Positions 17,867 through 27,211 of a stretch of DNA of 64,000 nucleotides are shown piece after piece; position 1 is the stretch's first letter, and each line of letters opens with the position of its first letter. The position numbers and the translations under genes are program-made. The DNA lies in NCBI RefSeq assembly GCF_016735515.1, contig NZ_JAERQZ010000001.1, positions 2,032,646 through 2,096,645 on the forward strand. The letters are read 5' to 3'. The notes below the pieces were generated by a model. It was not told the origin of the DNA. It did not search any database and saw only the letters and a list, made by a program, of their open reading frames with translations. The stretch is from Piscinibacter sp. HJYY11. GTDB taxonomy: Bacteria > Pseudomonadota > Gammaproteobacteria > Burkholderiales > Burkholderiaceae_C.

Positions 17867-18895
17867 CTATTTCTTGCGCTCGATGCCGTTGGCGAACTGG
17901 CGCAACGTACCTGCCGGCACATCGCCCATCGCCGTGATCCACCAATCGCCTTCGCGCCGCATCATGGTCTGGGTGGCACCGATGGCCGTCACCATGGGGC
18001 GCGTATGGCGCTCGGCGTTGTAGGGCTCGATGAAGATGGAGACGTAGGTCAACCCGTCGGAGTAGATCGTCTGCAAGGTCTGCCCGGTGCTCGCCGAGCC
18101 GCCGACTTTCGCCGGATCGTCCATTTGGCGCTTCACGCAACTGACCAACTTGAATCCCGGCACCGAGACCTTGAGCGTCCAGCCTTCGCCTTCGGGTCGG
18201 GTCGAAAGGTGCTGCTGCTTGATGACCTTGTAGCCATCAAGCTTCTTCACCGCCTGCACGACATGGTCAGGCTGGGCGCGCACGCCGATCGACACTTCGG
18301 AAAACGCCGACGACTCGAGGATCTCCCCGCGCTCGCCCAAAACCTCCGTGCGCAACAAGAGGCCAGTCCCTTTTTCAGCCCACAGCCGGTAGCCAAAACG
18401 AAGCTTGTCGCGCGGCTTCAGCACGAGGACGTTGGCCTCGTGCCCGGCCACCCGCTCGACTGCAACCGGCTTCAGTTCGTAGAACTCCTGCACGCGATCA
18501 TGGCCTGCCTGCAGCAATGCGGGGAACGAACTCATCTGATCACGCTGTTCCACCACCGCTACCCGACGCTGCGGCCACACGGTATGCACCAGGTCGTTGT
18601 GCCGGAAGACGCTGCGAACCTGACCGTCCAGTGAATCGATGCGCTCGAACTGGTCTCGTCCGTCGCCGTAGTGGGCAATGCGGGTGCTGGCCACCGTCCC
18701 TCCCGCGCTCACGACGACCGTGCCGACGAAGTTCTTCTTGTTCGCGGCCTCCTGGATGCGCGTCAACCAGGCACGAGTCTCGCGCGCTTCCACCAGCGGG
18801 TCGCCACTGGCGAGCGCAGCTTGCGCGTGGGCAGTCAGCGGGGCAGAAACAAGAGCAGCGCAGGCGACGACGAAAGCAGGAAGGCGCAACAGCAT
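17867..18895 (-). CDS. rseB: Sigma-E regulatory protein RseB/MucB
   Basis: A 342-residue periplasmic protein with a signal peptide ending AHA (about residue 24). It has the two-domain MucB/RseB layout: a LolA-like amino domain (about 40-215, starting AWLTRIQEAANKKNFVGTVVV) and a smaller carboxy domain (about 235-335). RseB binds the periplasmic part of RseA and protects it from proteolysis until it senses misfolded outer-membrane proteins or lipopolysaccharide. It lies 6 bases after the rseA stop. Confidence 0.92.
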   Translation of the reverse strand: MLLRLPAFVVACAALVSAPLTAHAQAALASGDPLVEARETRAWLTRIQEAANKKNFVGTVVVSAGGTVASTRIAHYGDGRDQFERIDSLDGQVRSVFRHNDLVHTVWPQRRVAVVEQRDQMSSFPALLQAGHDRVQEFYELKPVAVERVAGHEANVLVLKPRDKLRFGYRLWAEKGTGLLLRTEVLGERGEILESSAFSEVSIGVRAQPDHVVQAVKKLDGYKVIKQQHLSTRPEGEGWTLKVSVPGFKLVSCVKRQMDDPAKVGGSASTGQTLQTIYSDGLTYVSIFIEPYNAERHTRPMVTAIGATQTMMRREGDWWITAMGDVPAGTLRQFANGIERKK

Positions 18896-18901
18896 GGCGT
18901 A

Positions 18902-19546
18902 TCAGCGCCCCGGCACTTCAACCGAAGCGTTGCGCAGGAACCCTGAAGGGCCACCCGGCAGTGAACTGCCCCCAAATTTCTTGTGGGCTGCCAGATATTC
19001 GTCGAGGCGAGCATCGCGCACCAACTGACCGTTGAGCACGACGCTCGGCACTTCGCCGGCCGCCGATGCTGGCTTCTCGCTCAAGGCAACGGTCTGCAAG
19101 GGAGACGGCACCTGAGCGATGGACAGATCGCCACCAGCCTCGGTAGACAACCCGCCGGCCAGTTGCGTGACGACCAGGGTACCGGCCACCACGGCAAACC
19201 CCGCAGCAACGGCTGCCGATCCCATCCAGGAGCGACGACGAGCCCGAACCGGTGCCACGACGGCCGTGGCAGCCGCGCCAGAAGGCGCCAGCACCACCGG
19301 CTCCTGGGCCAAACGTTCGCGCAGGCTGGCCAGGAACCGGGCATCGCGCTTCGCGTCCGAGGTCAGATCCTCGGACCGCATCACATCGCCGATCAGGTGA
19401 TAGGCATGCCACTGAGCGCGCATCTGCGCATCGTCGCGCCACACCCTGCACGCGCCGGCAACGGCAGATGCATCCAGCTCGCCATCCATCAACGCCGACA
19501 GATCCTCTGCCGCGGGCCGCCTTTCGGCTTCAGACCGTTGAGACAT
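18902..19546 (-). CDS. rseA: Anti-sigma-E factor RseA
   Basis: A 214-residue inner-membrane anti-sigma factor. The cytoplasmic amino end has the RseA/MucA-type segment LSALMDGELDA (about 16-26), which would hold RpoE. A single membrane helix lies at about 103-125 (MGSAAVAAGFAVVAGTLVVTQLAG), and the remainder is periplasmic, where RseB binds and regulated proteolysis starts. The ATG at 19546 is preceded by GGAGG at good distance, so it is chosen over one 12 bases upstream. Gene order rpoE-rseA-rseB supports the call. Confidence 0.9.
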   Translation of the reverse strand: MSQRSEAERRPAAEDLSALMDGELDASAVAGACRVWRDDAQMRAQWHAYHLIGDVMRSEDLTSDAKRDARFLASLRERLAQEPVVLAPSGAAATAVVAPVRARRRSWMGSAAVAAGFAVVAGTLVVTQLAGGLSTEAGGDLSIAQVPSPLQTVALSEKPASAAGEVPSVVLNGQLVRDARLDEYLAAHKKFGGSSLPGGPSGFLRNASVEVPGR

Positions 19547-19586
19547 CACAACCTCCAACTCTCAAAACCATCGTCATGCCACGGCG

Positions 19587-20195
19587 CTACCAGCGCTCGC
19601 CCTCACGCGTGTCCAGCAAGGGCCGCAAACGCTGCGCGATCGCCTCGCGTGCGCGAAAGATCCGAGACCGAACCGTGCCGATGGGGCAATTCATGACTTC
19701 AGCAATTTCTTCATAGCTGAGCCCTTCGATTTCGCGCAGCGTAATGGCCTGCCGCAAGTCCTCGGACAAGGCTTCTATGGAGGCATTGACGGCAGCGGCA
19801 ATTTCCTTGCTCGCCAGCATCGCATCGGGGGTTTCGCCGTGGCTTAGTTCGGATTCAACTCGGGAAGTTTCGTCCTCCTCGTCGCGAGCGGATCGTGCGG
19901 ATTCCGTCACGATCGGGTCGCGTTTGAGGTCCACCAGGGCCTTCTTGGCCGTGTTGACCGCAATCCGGTACAGCCAGGTGTAGAACGCGCTCTCGCCGCG
20001 GAACTGCGGAATCGCCCGGTAGGCGCGGATGAAGGTCTCTTGCGCGATGTCGGGCACGAGGTCGACGTCGCGCACCATGCGACCGATCAGACGCTCGATG
20101 CGCCGCTGGTACTTCACCACCAGCATTTCGAACGCCTTCACGTCGCCTTGCTTGACGCGTTCGATCAGCGGTGCATCGGCGTCAGTGGCGGTCAT
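19587..20195 (-). CDS. rpoE: RNA polymerase sigma-E factor (ECF)
   Basis: A 202-residue ECF sigma factor of the RpoE/AlgU group. Region 2 (about 20-90) has DIAQETFIRAYRAIPQFRG, and region 4 (about 135-190) has the helix-turn-helix LSYEEIAEVMNCPIGTVRSRI. It would direct transcription of the envelope-stress regulon. Between the regions lies a longer acidic linker than in E. coli. It starts 9 bases after a small membrane-protein gene, which itself follows fabF, so at least part of its transcription may come from the fatty-acid operon. Confidence 0.95.
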   Translation of the reverse strand: MTATDADAPLIERVKQGDVKAFEMLVVKYQRRIERLIGRMVRDVDLVPDIAQETFIRAYRAIPQFRGESAFYTWLYRIAVNTAKKALVDLKRDPIVTESARSARDEEDETSRVESELSHGETPDAMLASKEIAAAVNASIEALSEDLRQAITLREIEGLSYEEIAEVMNCPIGTVRSRIFRAREAIAQRLRPLLDTREGERW

Positions 20196-20204
20196 CAGGA
20201 GGCG

Positions 20205-20669
20205 TCAGAACGGTGCGGCAGTGGGCAGGGAAACAGGCCGCGCGCAATATACCGTAGCCCGCAAACCGTGCCACGACAGCTCGTGCCCGGAGCGCTGCAG
20301 GGGCAGCCACAAACCGCGCCGGGAATCCTGGCGCACGAAGCGCAGCAGGACCCAGGAGCCGAGATCCACGGTGACAGACATACCGCCCGCTTGCGGCTCC
20401 TGCCCCGCCGTGGCCTCCGGCCCGACATGCCAAAGCTGCCCATCCCAACGGAGGCTCACCGGCTCGAGGCGCCAAGCCTGTAGCAGCAGGCTGATCGACG
20501 CGACGGCCCACAAGAGAAGCGACAACGCCAACCATGCGGGATGCAGTTGTCCTGCGCTCAACGCCCAGCCTGCCAACACCAGCCCCGAGATCGAGACCAG
20601 CCCGGCACATGCCCAGCGCCACATGCCGAAGTGGCGCGCGGTGATCTGGAAAGGAGGAGGCGCGTGCAT
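20205..20669 (-). CDS. Small membrane protein, possibly YgfX/CptA-like
   Basis: A 154-residue protein with two membrane segments close together (about 18-36 and 44-64) and a soluble tail rich in strands (SLRWDGQLWHV, VTVDLGSWVLLRFV). This two-helix-plus-tail layout resembles the YgfX/CptA family, but no diagnostic residue allows a firm assignment. It lies between fabF (33-base gap) and rpoE (9-base gap), a position often filled by an unnamed membrane protein in Burkholderiales. Confidence 0.6.
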   Translation of the reverse strand: MHAPPPFQITARHFGMWRWACAGLVSISGLVLAGWALSAGQLHPAWLALSLLLWAVASISLLLQAWRLEPVSLRWDGQLWHVGPEATAGQEPQAGGMSVTVDLGSWVLLRFVRQDSRRGLWLPLQRSGHELSWHGLRATVYCARPVSLPTAAPF

Positions 20670-20702
20670 GGCAGCCGCCGGGGCGGAGACGCGACGGCGT
20701 GC

Positions 20703-21947
20703 TCAGATGCGCTTGAACACCAGGGTGCCGTTGGTGCCGCCGAAGCCGAAGTTGTTCTTCACGGCGTAGTCGATCTTCATGTCCCGCGCCGTGTTGGCGC
20801 AGTAGTCCAGGTCGCACTCCGGATCCTGGTTGAAGATGTTGATGGTCGGCGGCGAAACCTGGCGCTGCACCGCCAGCGTGGTGAACACCGACTCGATGCC
20901 CCCCGCCCCACCCAGCAGGTGGCCGGTCATGGACTTGGTCGAGTTCACGACCAGCTTCTTCGCGTGATCACCGAACGCAAGCTTGATCGCGTTGGTCTCG
21001 TTCACGTCGCCGAGCGGTGTCGAGGTGCCGTGCGCATTGAGGTATTGCACCTGGCTGCCATCGATGCCGGCGTTGCGCAGCGCGGCGCGGATCGAACGCT
21101 TGGGGCCATCGACGTTGGGTGCGGTCATGTGGTACGCGTCAGCACCCATGCCGAAGCCAGCGAGTTCCGCATAGATCTTGGCACCGCGCTTCTTGGCGTG
21201 TTCGTATTCTTCGAGCACCAGCACGCCGGCGCCTTCGCCGAGGACGAAGCCGTCGCGGTCCTTGTCCCAGGGCCGCGAGGCGGTCTTCGGGTCGTCATTG
21301 CGCGACGACAAGGCACGCGGCGCGGTGAAGCCGCCGATGCCCAGCGGCGAGATCGTCGACTCGGCACCACCGGCGATCATCACGTCGGCATCGCCGTATT
21401 CGATCAGGCGAGCCGCCTGGCCGATGGAGTGCAAGCCGGTCGTGCAGGCGGTGACGATCGCGAGGTTCGGCCCAGTGAAGCCGAAGCGGATCGACACGTG
21501 GCCCGAGATCATGTTGATGATCGAGGCCGGCACGAAAAACGGCGAAATGCGACGCGGCCCACGCGAGGTGTACTCGCCGTGTGTCTCTTCGATCATCGGC
21601 AAGCCGCCGATGCCCGACCCCACGAGGCAGCCGATACGCTCGGCCTGCTCCTCGCTCAGCTGATCGCCCGTGGGCAGACCTGCATCCTGGATCGCCTGGG
21701 CCGAGGCCGCAATGCCGTAATGGATGAAGGTGTCCATGTGACGCGCTTCCTTGCCGGGGATGTAGTCCTCGACCTTGAAGCCCTTCACCTCGCCGGCGAA
21801 CTGGCAGCTGAAGCCTGAGGCATCGAACCTCGTGATCGTGTCAATGCCGGACTTGCCGGCCACGAGATTGGCCCAGCCTTCTTCCACCGTGTTGCCCACG
21901 GGGCTGATGAGCCCCAGGCCGGTGATGACGACGCGGCGACGTGACAT
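20703..21947 (-). CDS. fabF: 3-oxoacyl-[acyl-carrier-protein] synthase II
   Basis: A 414-residue condensing enzyme that elongates acyl-ACP with malonyl-ACP. It has the thiolase fold with active-site Cys168 ([12 protein letters not shown]) and the two His residues in [12 protein letters not shown] and [12 protein letters not shown]. This is the KAS II pattern; the length fits FabF. It is the last fatty-acid gene of the operon, 20 bases after the acpP stop. Confidence 0.97.
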   Translation of the reverse strand: MSRRRVVITGLGLISPVGNTVEEGWANLVAGKSGIDTITRFDASGFSCQFAGEVKGFKVEDYIPGKEARHMDTFIHYGIAASAQAIQDAGLPTGDQLSEEQAERIGCLVGSGIGGLPMIEETHGEYTSRGPRRISPFFVPASIINMISGHVSIRFGFTGPNLAIVTACTTGLHSIGQAARLIEYGDADVMIAGGAESTISPLGIGGFTAPRALSSRNDDPKTASRPWDKDRDGFVLGEGAGVLVLEEYEHAKKRGAKIYAELAGFGMGADAYHMTAPNVDGPKRSIRAALRNAGIDGSQVQYLNAHGTSTPLGDVNETNAIKLAFGDHAKKLVVNSTKSMTGHLLGGAGGIESVFTTLAVQRQVSPPTINIFNQDPECDLDYCANTARDMKIDYAVKNNFGFGGTNGTLVFKRI

Positions 21948-21967
21948 GGATACAGCTCCGGGAAGAA

Positions 21968-22207
21968 TCAGGCCTTCTGGTGCTTCAGCGCGTAATCGAT
22001 CGCCAGCTGGACAGTGGTGATCTTCTCGGCTTCTTCGTCGGGGATCTCGATGCCGAATTCGTCTTCCAGCGCCATCACCAGTTCCACCGTGTCAAGCGAG
22101 TCCGCGCCCAGGTCGGCCACGAAAGCCTTCTCATTGGACACATCGGCCTCAGGCACGCCGAGTTGCTCGGCAATGATCTTCTTCACACGTGCTTCGATAT
22201 CGCTCAT
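21968..22207 (-). CDS. acpP: Acyl carrier protein
   Basis: A 79-residue acidic protein that carries growing acyl chains on phosphopantetheine attached to Ser37 in [13 protein letters not shown]. The sequence is close to the typical ACP throughout. The ATG at 22207 has a strong GGAGGAG site directly upstream. The gene has its own candidate promoter and a palindrome in the leader, so it can probably be expressed apart from the rest of the operon, as expected for an abundant protein. Confidence 0.98.
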   Translation of the reverse strand: MSDIEARVKKIIAEQLGVPEADVSNEKAFVADLGADSLDTVELVMALEDEFGIEIPDEEAEKITTVQLAIDYALKHQKA

Positions 22208-22222
22208 GACTCCTCCAGGAGG

Positions 22223-22234
22223 GTTTACGTAAAC
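22223..22234. promoter_or_regulatory. Twelve-base palindrome in the acpP leader
   Basis: GTTTACGTAAAC is a perfect inverted repeat between the likely acpP -10 box and the ribosome site. Its place near the transcription start fits an operator. I do not recognise it as the site of a named regulator. Confidence 0.4.
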
Positions 22235-22242
22235 AGCCCGAG

Positions 22243-22248
22243 ATTCTA
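22243..22248 (-). promoter_or_regulatory. Candidate -10 box of acpP
   Basis: TAGAAT on the minus strand, with a weak -35 match TTAGAG 18 bases upstream. It lies 36 bases before the acpP start codon, in the 126-base gap after fabG. Confidence 0.4.
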
Positions 22249-22333
22249 CGGCCTGTAGGGTGGGTGCTCTAAGACACTCCCGAGGCACTCCCGGCGGGCA
22301 AGAAACCGGTGGTGTTCGATTGGTTCGGCAGGC

Positions 22334-23083
22334 TCAATTCATGAACATGCCGCCATTGACGTGCAGTTCGGTGCCGGTGATGTAGCCGGCCTGCGGCGAG
22401 GCGAGAAACGTCACGGCGTTGGCGATGTCCGAGGCCTGGCCCAGGCGGCCAAGCGGGATCTGGGCCATCAGCGCGCTGGTCTGCTGCTCCGAGAGCTTCT
22501 TGGTCATGTCGGTCTCGATGAAGCCCGGCGCTACACAGTTGACCGTGATGCCGCGGCTGCCCAATTCCCGCGCGAGGGATCGGGTCATGCCTGCGACGCC
22601 GGCCTTGGCGGCGGCGTAGTTGGCTTGGCCCGGGTTGCCGCTCGCACCGACGACGCTCGTGATGTTGATGATGCGGCCATAGCGCTGCTTCATCATGGGC
22701 TTGGTGACGGCGCGGCTGGCGCGGAAGACAGCCTTGAGGTTGGTGTCGATCACCGCGTCCCAGTCTTCGTCTTTCATGCGCATCGACAGCATGTCGCGCG
22801 TGATGCCGGCGTTGTTGACCAGCACATGCAAGGCTCCATGCTCTTTGACGATGGTTTCGATGGCAGCTTCGAGGGCCTGGCCGTCGTTCACGTTGAGGCA
22901 AATGCCGCGGCTGCCGGCATGGCTCGAGAGGCCTTCAGTGATGGCCTGGGCGCCAGCATCGGTGGTGGCTGAGCCGATCACCTTGAGGCCCTGCGACGCC
23001 AGCTGCAGTGCAATGGCACGGCCGATGCCGCGCGATGCGCCGGTGACCAGCGCGACCTGCCCTGCGAATTGGACTTCGCTCAT
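22334..23083 (-). CDS. fabG: 3-oxoacyl-[acyl-carrier-protein] reductase
   Basis: A 249-residue short-chain dehydrogenase that reduces 3-oxoacyl-ACP with NADPH. It has the cofactor loop TGASRGIGRA (14-23), NNAG at 90-93, and the catalytic Ser143, Tyr156 and Lys160 (NYAAAKAG). The ATG at 23083 overlaps the fabD stop as ATGA. Place in the fabH-fabD-fabG-acpP-fabF series fixes the name among the many related reductases. Confidence 0.96.
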   Translation of the reverse strand: MSEVQFAGQVALVTGASRGIGRAIALQLASQGLKVIGSATTDAGAQAITEGLSSHAGSRGICLNVNDGQALEAAIETIVKEHGALHVLVNNAGITRDMLSMRMKDEDWDAVIDTNLKAVFRASRAVTKPMMKQRYGRIINITSVVGASGNPGQANYAAAKAGVAGMTRSLARELGSRGITVNCVAPGFIETDMTKKLSEQQTSALMAQIPLGRLGQASDIANAVTFLASPQAGYITGTELHVNGGMFMN

Positions 23084-24018
23084 GCCAGTGCTCCTTTCAC
23101 CTCGGCCAAGGTGGACGGGTCGTACATCGCCAGGCCCGTGGCGTCGGCATCGATGCGCTTGACCATGCCGGCCAACACCTTGCCGGGGCCGCACTCGACA
23201 ATGTGCGAGATGCCGCGGGCCCGGATGGCCTGGATCGTCTCGACCCAGCGCACAGCACCAAACGACTGCCGGTACAGCGCTTCACGGATCGCGGCCGGCT
23301 CGTCTTGCACGGCGACGTCGATGTTGTTGATGAGCGGGATTTGAGGTGCTGCCAGCGCAGTATCGGCGAGGCGCCCCTTGAGCTGTTCGCCAGCCGGCTT
23401 CATGAGGCTCGAGTGGAACGGTGCCGACACGGCAAGCGGCAAGGCACGCTTGGCGCCCTTGGCCTTCAGCACCTCGCAAGCGCGATCGACCGCCGCCTTG
23501 GTGCCGGCGATCACGGTCTGCTTCGGGTCATTGAAGTTGGCGGCCTCCACCGGCTGGCCCACTTCGGCAGCCGCTTCAGCGCAGCCTTCGATCACCTGCG
23601 TCGCGTCGAGCCCGAGGATGGCGGCCATGCCGCCCTGCCCCACCGGCACGGCTTGCTGCATGGCCTGGGCGCGAAAGCGAACCAGCGGCAACGCCTCGGC
23701 GAGGCTCAGGCTTCCGGCAGCCACGAGTGCGCTGTATTCACCCAGCGAGTGCCCTGCCACGACGGCGGGCTGCGCGCCGGTCTCAGCCAGCCAGGCCCGG
23801 TAGCAGGCCACGCCTGCCGTCAGCATGTAGGGCTGGGTGTTGGTGGTCAGGTCCAGCGTTTCCTTCGGGCCGGTCTGAATGATGCCAGCGACGTCTTCTC
23901 CGAGCACCTCGGAGGCTTCTGCCAGGGTGTCACGCACGGCGGCATGGTCACCCCAGGCATTGAGCATGCCCACGGACTGCGAGCCTTGCCCCGGAAATAC
24001 AAAAGCAAACGGTGTCAT
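23080..24018 (-). CDS. fabD: Malonyl-CoA-ACP transacylase
   Basis: A 312-residue enzyme that transfers malonyl groups from CoA to ACP. It begins with the FVFPGQGSQ motif; the nucleophile is Ser91 in GHSLGEYSA, and the catalytic His is in SAPFHSSLM. The length is that of E. coli FabD. The ATG at 24018 is preceded by an overlapping GTG; GAGG lies upstream. It starts 60 bases after the fabH stop. Confidence 0.97.
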   Translation of the reverse strand: MTPFAFVFPGQGSQSVGMLNAWGDHAAVRDTLAEASEVLGEDVAGIIQTGPKETLDLTTNTQPYMLTAGVACYRAWLAETGAQPAVVAGHSLGEYSALVAAGSLSLAEALPLVRFRAQAMQQAVPVGQGGMAAILGLDATQVIEGCAEAAAEVGQPVEAANFNDPKQTVIAGTKAAVDRACEVLKAKGAKRALPLAVSAPFHSSLMKPAGEQLKGRLADTALAAPQIPLINNIDVAVQDEPAAIREALYRQSFGAVRWVETIQAIRARGISHIVECGPGKVLAGMVKRIDADATGLAMYDPSTLAEVKGALA

Positions 24019-24078
24019 CACAACGCCTCTTTGTCGGTTGTCGCGGCCGCATCGAGCGGCTCGCCCTTGAGCCGCGGC

Positions 24079-25071
24079 TCAGAAATCCAGCAGCACGGCG
24101 CCCCAGGTGAAGCCGCCGCCCACACCTTCCAGCATCAGCGTTTCGCCGCGCTTGATGGAGCCCGAGCGCACGCCCGCATCCAGGGCCAGCGGGATCGAGG
24201 CCGCTGACGTGTTGCCGTGTTCGTCAACGGTGACGATGACCTTTTCCAAAGGCAGCTTCAGCTTCTTGGCGGTGCCGTGCATGATGCGGATGTTGGCCTG
24301 GTGCGGGATCAGCCAGTCGATGTCGGACGCCTCGCGCCCGGCCTTCTGCAGCACCGAACGGGCCACGTCTTCCAGCACGCCCACCGCCAGCTTGAACACG
24401 GCCTGACCGTCCATCTTGAGGAAGGGCACACCCATTACCTGGCCGTTCGATACCGAGCCGGGTGTGCAAAGGATGTCGACATGGCGACCATCCGCATGCA
24501 GTTCGCTCGCAAGGACTCCTGGCGTGTCGCTCGCTTCGAGCACCACCGCGCCAGCACCATCGCCGAACAGCACGCAGGTTGTACGGTCGGAGAAGTCGAG
24601 CAGGCGAGAAAACACCTCGGAGCCGATGACCAGCGCCTTGCGTGCGGCGCCGGTGCGGATCATCGAATCGGCCACCGTCAGTGCGTAGACGAAACCCGAG
24701 CAGACGGCTTGCACGTCGAAGGCCGCGCAGCCCTGGATTCCGAGCTTGCGCTGCACGATGCAGGCGGTCGAGGGAAACACCATGTCGGGCGTCGACGTGG
24801 CGAGGATGATGAGGTCGATCTGCGAAGCTTCGATGTTCGCGGCGGCCAGCGCCTTGCGCGCCGCTTCGACGGCGAGGTCGCTGCAAGCGACGTCCGCTTC
24901 GGCGAAGTGGCGTGCGTGGATGCCCGTGCGGGCAATGATCCAGTCGTCAGAAGTTTCAATGCCCTGGCCAGCCAGTTGGGCGGCCAGATCGGCGTTGCTC
25001 ACACGCTTGGGCGGCAGGAAGCTGCCTGTGCCCGCGATGCGTGAATAGCCGGCAGAAGAAGGTGAGGTCAT
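24079..25071 (-). CDS. fabH: 3-oxoacyl-[acyl-carrier-protein] synthase III
   Basis: A 330-residue enzyme that starts fatty-acid synthesis by condensing acetyl-CoA with malonyl-ACP. The triad is visible: Cys124 ([11 protein letters not shown]), His in [11 protein letters not shown] and Asn in [10 protein letters not shown]. The segment [15 protein letters not shown] near the beginning is typical. The start overlaps the plsX stop as ATGA. Confidence 0.97.
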   Translation of the reverse strand: MTSPSSAGYSRIAGTGSFLPPKRVSNADLAAQLAGQGIETSDDWIIARTGIHARHFAEADVACSDLAVEAARKALAAANIEASQIDLIILATSTPDMVFPSTACIVQRKLGIQGCAAFDVQAVCSGFVYALTVADSMIRTGAARKALVIGSEVFSRLLDFSDRTTCVLFGDGAGAVVLEASDTPGVLASELHADGRHVDILCTPGSVSNGQVMGVPFLKMDGQAVFKLAVGVLEDVARSVLQKAGREASDIDWLIPHQANIRIMHGTAKKLKLPLEKVIVTVDEHGNTSAASIPLALDAGVRSGSIKRGETLMLEGVGGGFTWGAVLLDF

Positions 25072-26183
25072 GCAGCGAGGGCGGCGTCACCCGAATTCGC
25101 AGACTCCTCAGCAGTGAGGCCTGGGGGCATCGCCTGGAGGGTCTCTTGAATCTGGTCGTGCACCCGGTCAAGCAAACAATTGCGGGCCGCATCATAAGCC
25201 CGATTGAGGGCCCCCTCGAAGGCGAAGGCATCCGCCGACCCGTGGCTCTTGAACACGAGCCCGCGCAAGCCCAGCAGCGCCGCGCCGTTGAAGCGCCGGG
25301 GGTCGATGCGCCGCTTCAGGCTGTTGAGCACAGGCAGCGCCGCGACCGCCGCCATCTTGGTGAAGATGTTGCGGCTGAACTCTTGCTTGATGAAGCCGAC
25401 CAACGTGGAGATCAGACCTTCGGCCGTCTTCAGCGCCACGTTGCCGACGAAACCGTCGCAGACGACGATGTCGGTCGTGCCCTTGAAGATGTCGTTGCCT
25501 TCCACGTTGCCATAGAAGTTGATGTGCTTGCCCTCGGCCGCCGCGCGCAGCAGCTCGCCGGCCTTCTTGATGGTTTCGCTGCCCTTGATGACTTCTTCGC
25601 CGATGTTGAGCAGCCCGACCGTCGGGTTTTCCTTGCCTTCGACGGCCGACACCAGGGCACTGCCCATCACGGCGAACTGCAGCAGGTGCTCGGGCGAGCA
25701 GTCGACGTTCGCGCCAAGGTCGAGCACGGTGGTGAAGCCATCGCGTTCATTGGGCATCACGGTGGCGATCGCGGGGCGGTCGATGCCCTCCATCGTCTTG
25801 AGCAGGTAGCGGGCGACCGCCATCAAGGCGCCGGTATTGCCGGCCGAGACGCACACATGAGCCTTCGGCAGCTGGCCTTCCGGCCCGGCCTTGAGCTGGC
25901 TGAGGGCGACGCGCAGGGAAGAGTCCTTCTTCTTGCGCAAGGCCACCTCGATCGGGTCGTCCATCTCCACCACTTCGCTCGCAGCCACCACCGTGCAGCG
26001 CTCCCACTTCGCAGCTTCGGCGAGGACATCGGCCTTGCCAACGAGGATGAGCTGCGCCTTCGGATGCGCGCTCAGGAAGGCACGACAAGCCGGCAAGGTG
26101 ACCGAGGGACCGTGGTCGCCACCCATGCAATCGACGGAGAGACGAACCGTGTCATTGACAGGATGCGCCACAGGAGGATTCAT
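25068..26183 (-). CDS. plsX: Phosphate acyltransferase PlsX
   Basis: A 371-residue peripheral membrane enzyme that makes acyl-phosphate from acyl-ACP for phosphatidic-acid synthesis. The beginning [20 protein letters not shown] is diagnostic, and [11 protein letters not shown] and [13 protein letters not shown] segments ([13 protein letters not shown]) follow. The protein is slightly longer than E. coli PlsX at both ends. The ATG at 26183 is the closest to the conserved core. It follows rpmF after 135 bases, as in many bacteria. Confidence 0.96.
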   Translation of the reverse strand: MNPPVAHPVNDTVRLSVDCMGGDHGPSVTLPACRAFLSAHPKAQLILVGKADVLAEAAKWERCTVVAASEVVEMDDPIEVALRKKKDSSLRVALSQLKAGPEGQLPKAHVCVSAGNTGALMAVARYLLKTMEGIDRPAIATVMPNERDGFTTVLDLGANVDCSPEHLLQFAVMGSALVSAVEGKENPTVGLLNIGEEVIKGSETIKKAGELLRAAAEGKHINFYGNVEGNDIFKGTTDIVVCDGFVGNVALKTAEGLISTLVGFIKQEFSRNIFTKMAAVAALPVLNSLKRRIDPRRFNGAALLGLRGLVFKSHGSADAFAFEGALNRAYDAARNCLLDRVHDQIQETLQAMPPGLTAEESANSGDAALAA

Positions 26184-26318
26184 GGAAACGTCACACAGAA
26201 AAGCAAACACCCGACACTGCAGCGTCGCGCAGGCCGGGTGGGGATGTGGCTTCAAGCATCAGCGGTGAACGCGAGGGGTCGCGAACAGGCGCTGCAAGGC
26301 GCCACGAGCCGCCGAGAA

Positions 26319-26501
26319 TCAGGCGTCTGCCTTGGTCTTGAGCACCTTGCGCCCACGGTAGAAACCGTTGGGGCTGATGTGGTGACGCAGATGCGTCTCG
26401 CCGGTGGTCGGCTCGATCGCGGTGCCCGGGGTCGTGAGGGCATTGTGCGAACGATGCATGCCGCGCTTGGAAGGCGACTTCTTGTTTTGCTGAACAGCCA
26501 T
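26319..26501 (-). CDS. rpmF: 50S ribosomal protein L32
   Basis: A 60-residue basic ribosomal protein. It begins [20 protein letters not shown] and has the usual [16 protein letters not shown] stretch. The zinc-binding cysteines of some L32 forms are absent, as is usual in betaproteobacteria. The ribosome site is AAGGAG. Coupling of rpmF with plsX and the fab genes links ribosome and membrane synthesis. Confidence 0.98.
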   Translation of the reverse strand: MAVQQNKKSPSKRGMHRSHNALTTPGTAIEPTTGETHLRHHISPNGFYRGRKVLKTKADA

Positions 26502-26597
26502 GGAATTGCTCCTTAGATCTCCTGTCGCTCATGCTCGAAAAGAGCACAGGAGCCAGGGTTTGGTGCCGTGGGTGGACACCCGAACGGAAAGCCCGCA

Positions 26598-26603
26598 ATT
26601 CTA
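26598..26603 (-). promoter_or_regulatory. Candidate -10 box of the rpmF-plsX-fab operon
   Basis: TAGAAT, within GCTAGAATTGCGGGC on the minus strand, lies just after the yceD stop codon and about 95 bases before rpmF. The -35 region (TTAGCC, 18-base spacer) is weak and falls in the end of yceD. It fits the common Burkholderiales -10 pattern. Confidence 0.45.
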
Positions 26604-26623
26604 GCATGGGGCGCGGCGGATGG

Positions 26624-27169
26624 CTAATTGGGCAGGCTGCCCCGCTTCAGCGAGGCCAGCACCGCGAACGGGTTGGACTTCTCCTCGAGTTCTGGTTCGC
26701 CCTCGTTCGCCGTTCCCAGGGGCTCCGGGCACTCGTCGTGCCGGGGCACCAGCGGCAATTCGAGCAGGAGTTCATCTTCGACCAACTCCCTCAGGTCCAG
26801 CGCCCGGGTAAGCGCAAGTACGTCGTCTTCGCTGTCGGCATCCAACTCGGCCGCGAGGTTTTCGCCCTGCACGAACAGGAATGAGCGCTCGGCATGCACG
26901 TCGACCGGAACCGGCCTCAGGCAGCGTTGACACTCGAGCATGACGCCGGTACTCGCCCTGAGGTGCAGCCAGACCTGCGGCGGCCCGCCCTTGACGGGGC
27001 GGTGCTCACCTTGCGCCTGCCACGACACATCCCCCACAGCCGTGCCCGTGACAGCCGAAGCCGTGAGTCGCTCCAGTTCAGTCAGTGGCCACTCTCCAGC
27101 GACCGAGGCAGAGGCCTTGGCCAAGGCCTCAACGTCGAGCTTCAAGGGATCCCAATCGCGCGCTTTCAT
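26624..27169 (-). CDS. yceD: YceD/DUF177 family protein
   Basis: A 181-residue cytoplasmic protein of the DUF177 (YceD) family, encoded directly upstream of rpmF in most bacteria; a role in rRNA or ribosome assembly has been proposed. The core CQRCLRPVPV (about residues 90-100) with paired cysteines and the acidic carboxy half (DADSEDDVLALTRALDLRELVEDELLLELP) are typical. It is divergent from maf across 42 bases. Confidence 0.9.
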   Translation of the reverse strand: MKARDWDPLKLDVEALAKASASVAGEWPLTELERLTASAVTGTAVGDVSWQAQGEHRPVKGGPPQVWLHLRASTGVMLECQRCLRPVPVDVHAERSFLFVQGENLAAELDADSEDDVLALTRALDLRELVEDELLLELPLVPRHDECPEPLGTANEGEPELEEKSNPFAVLASLKRGSLPN

Positions 27170-27211
27170 GCCGGCAGTTTATGCGCCTGCCTGCGACGAC
27201 AATGCCGCTCC

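Noticed and set aside
20205..20669. Part of the rpoE regulatory set
   Set aside because: No anti-sigma or protease features; it is a two-helix membrane protein whose link to rpoE is only position.
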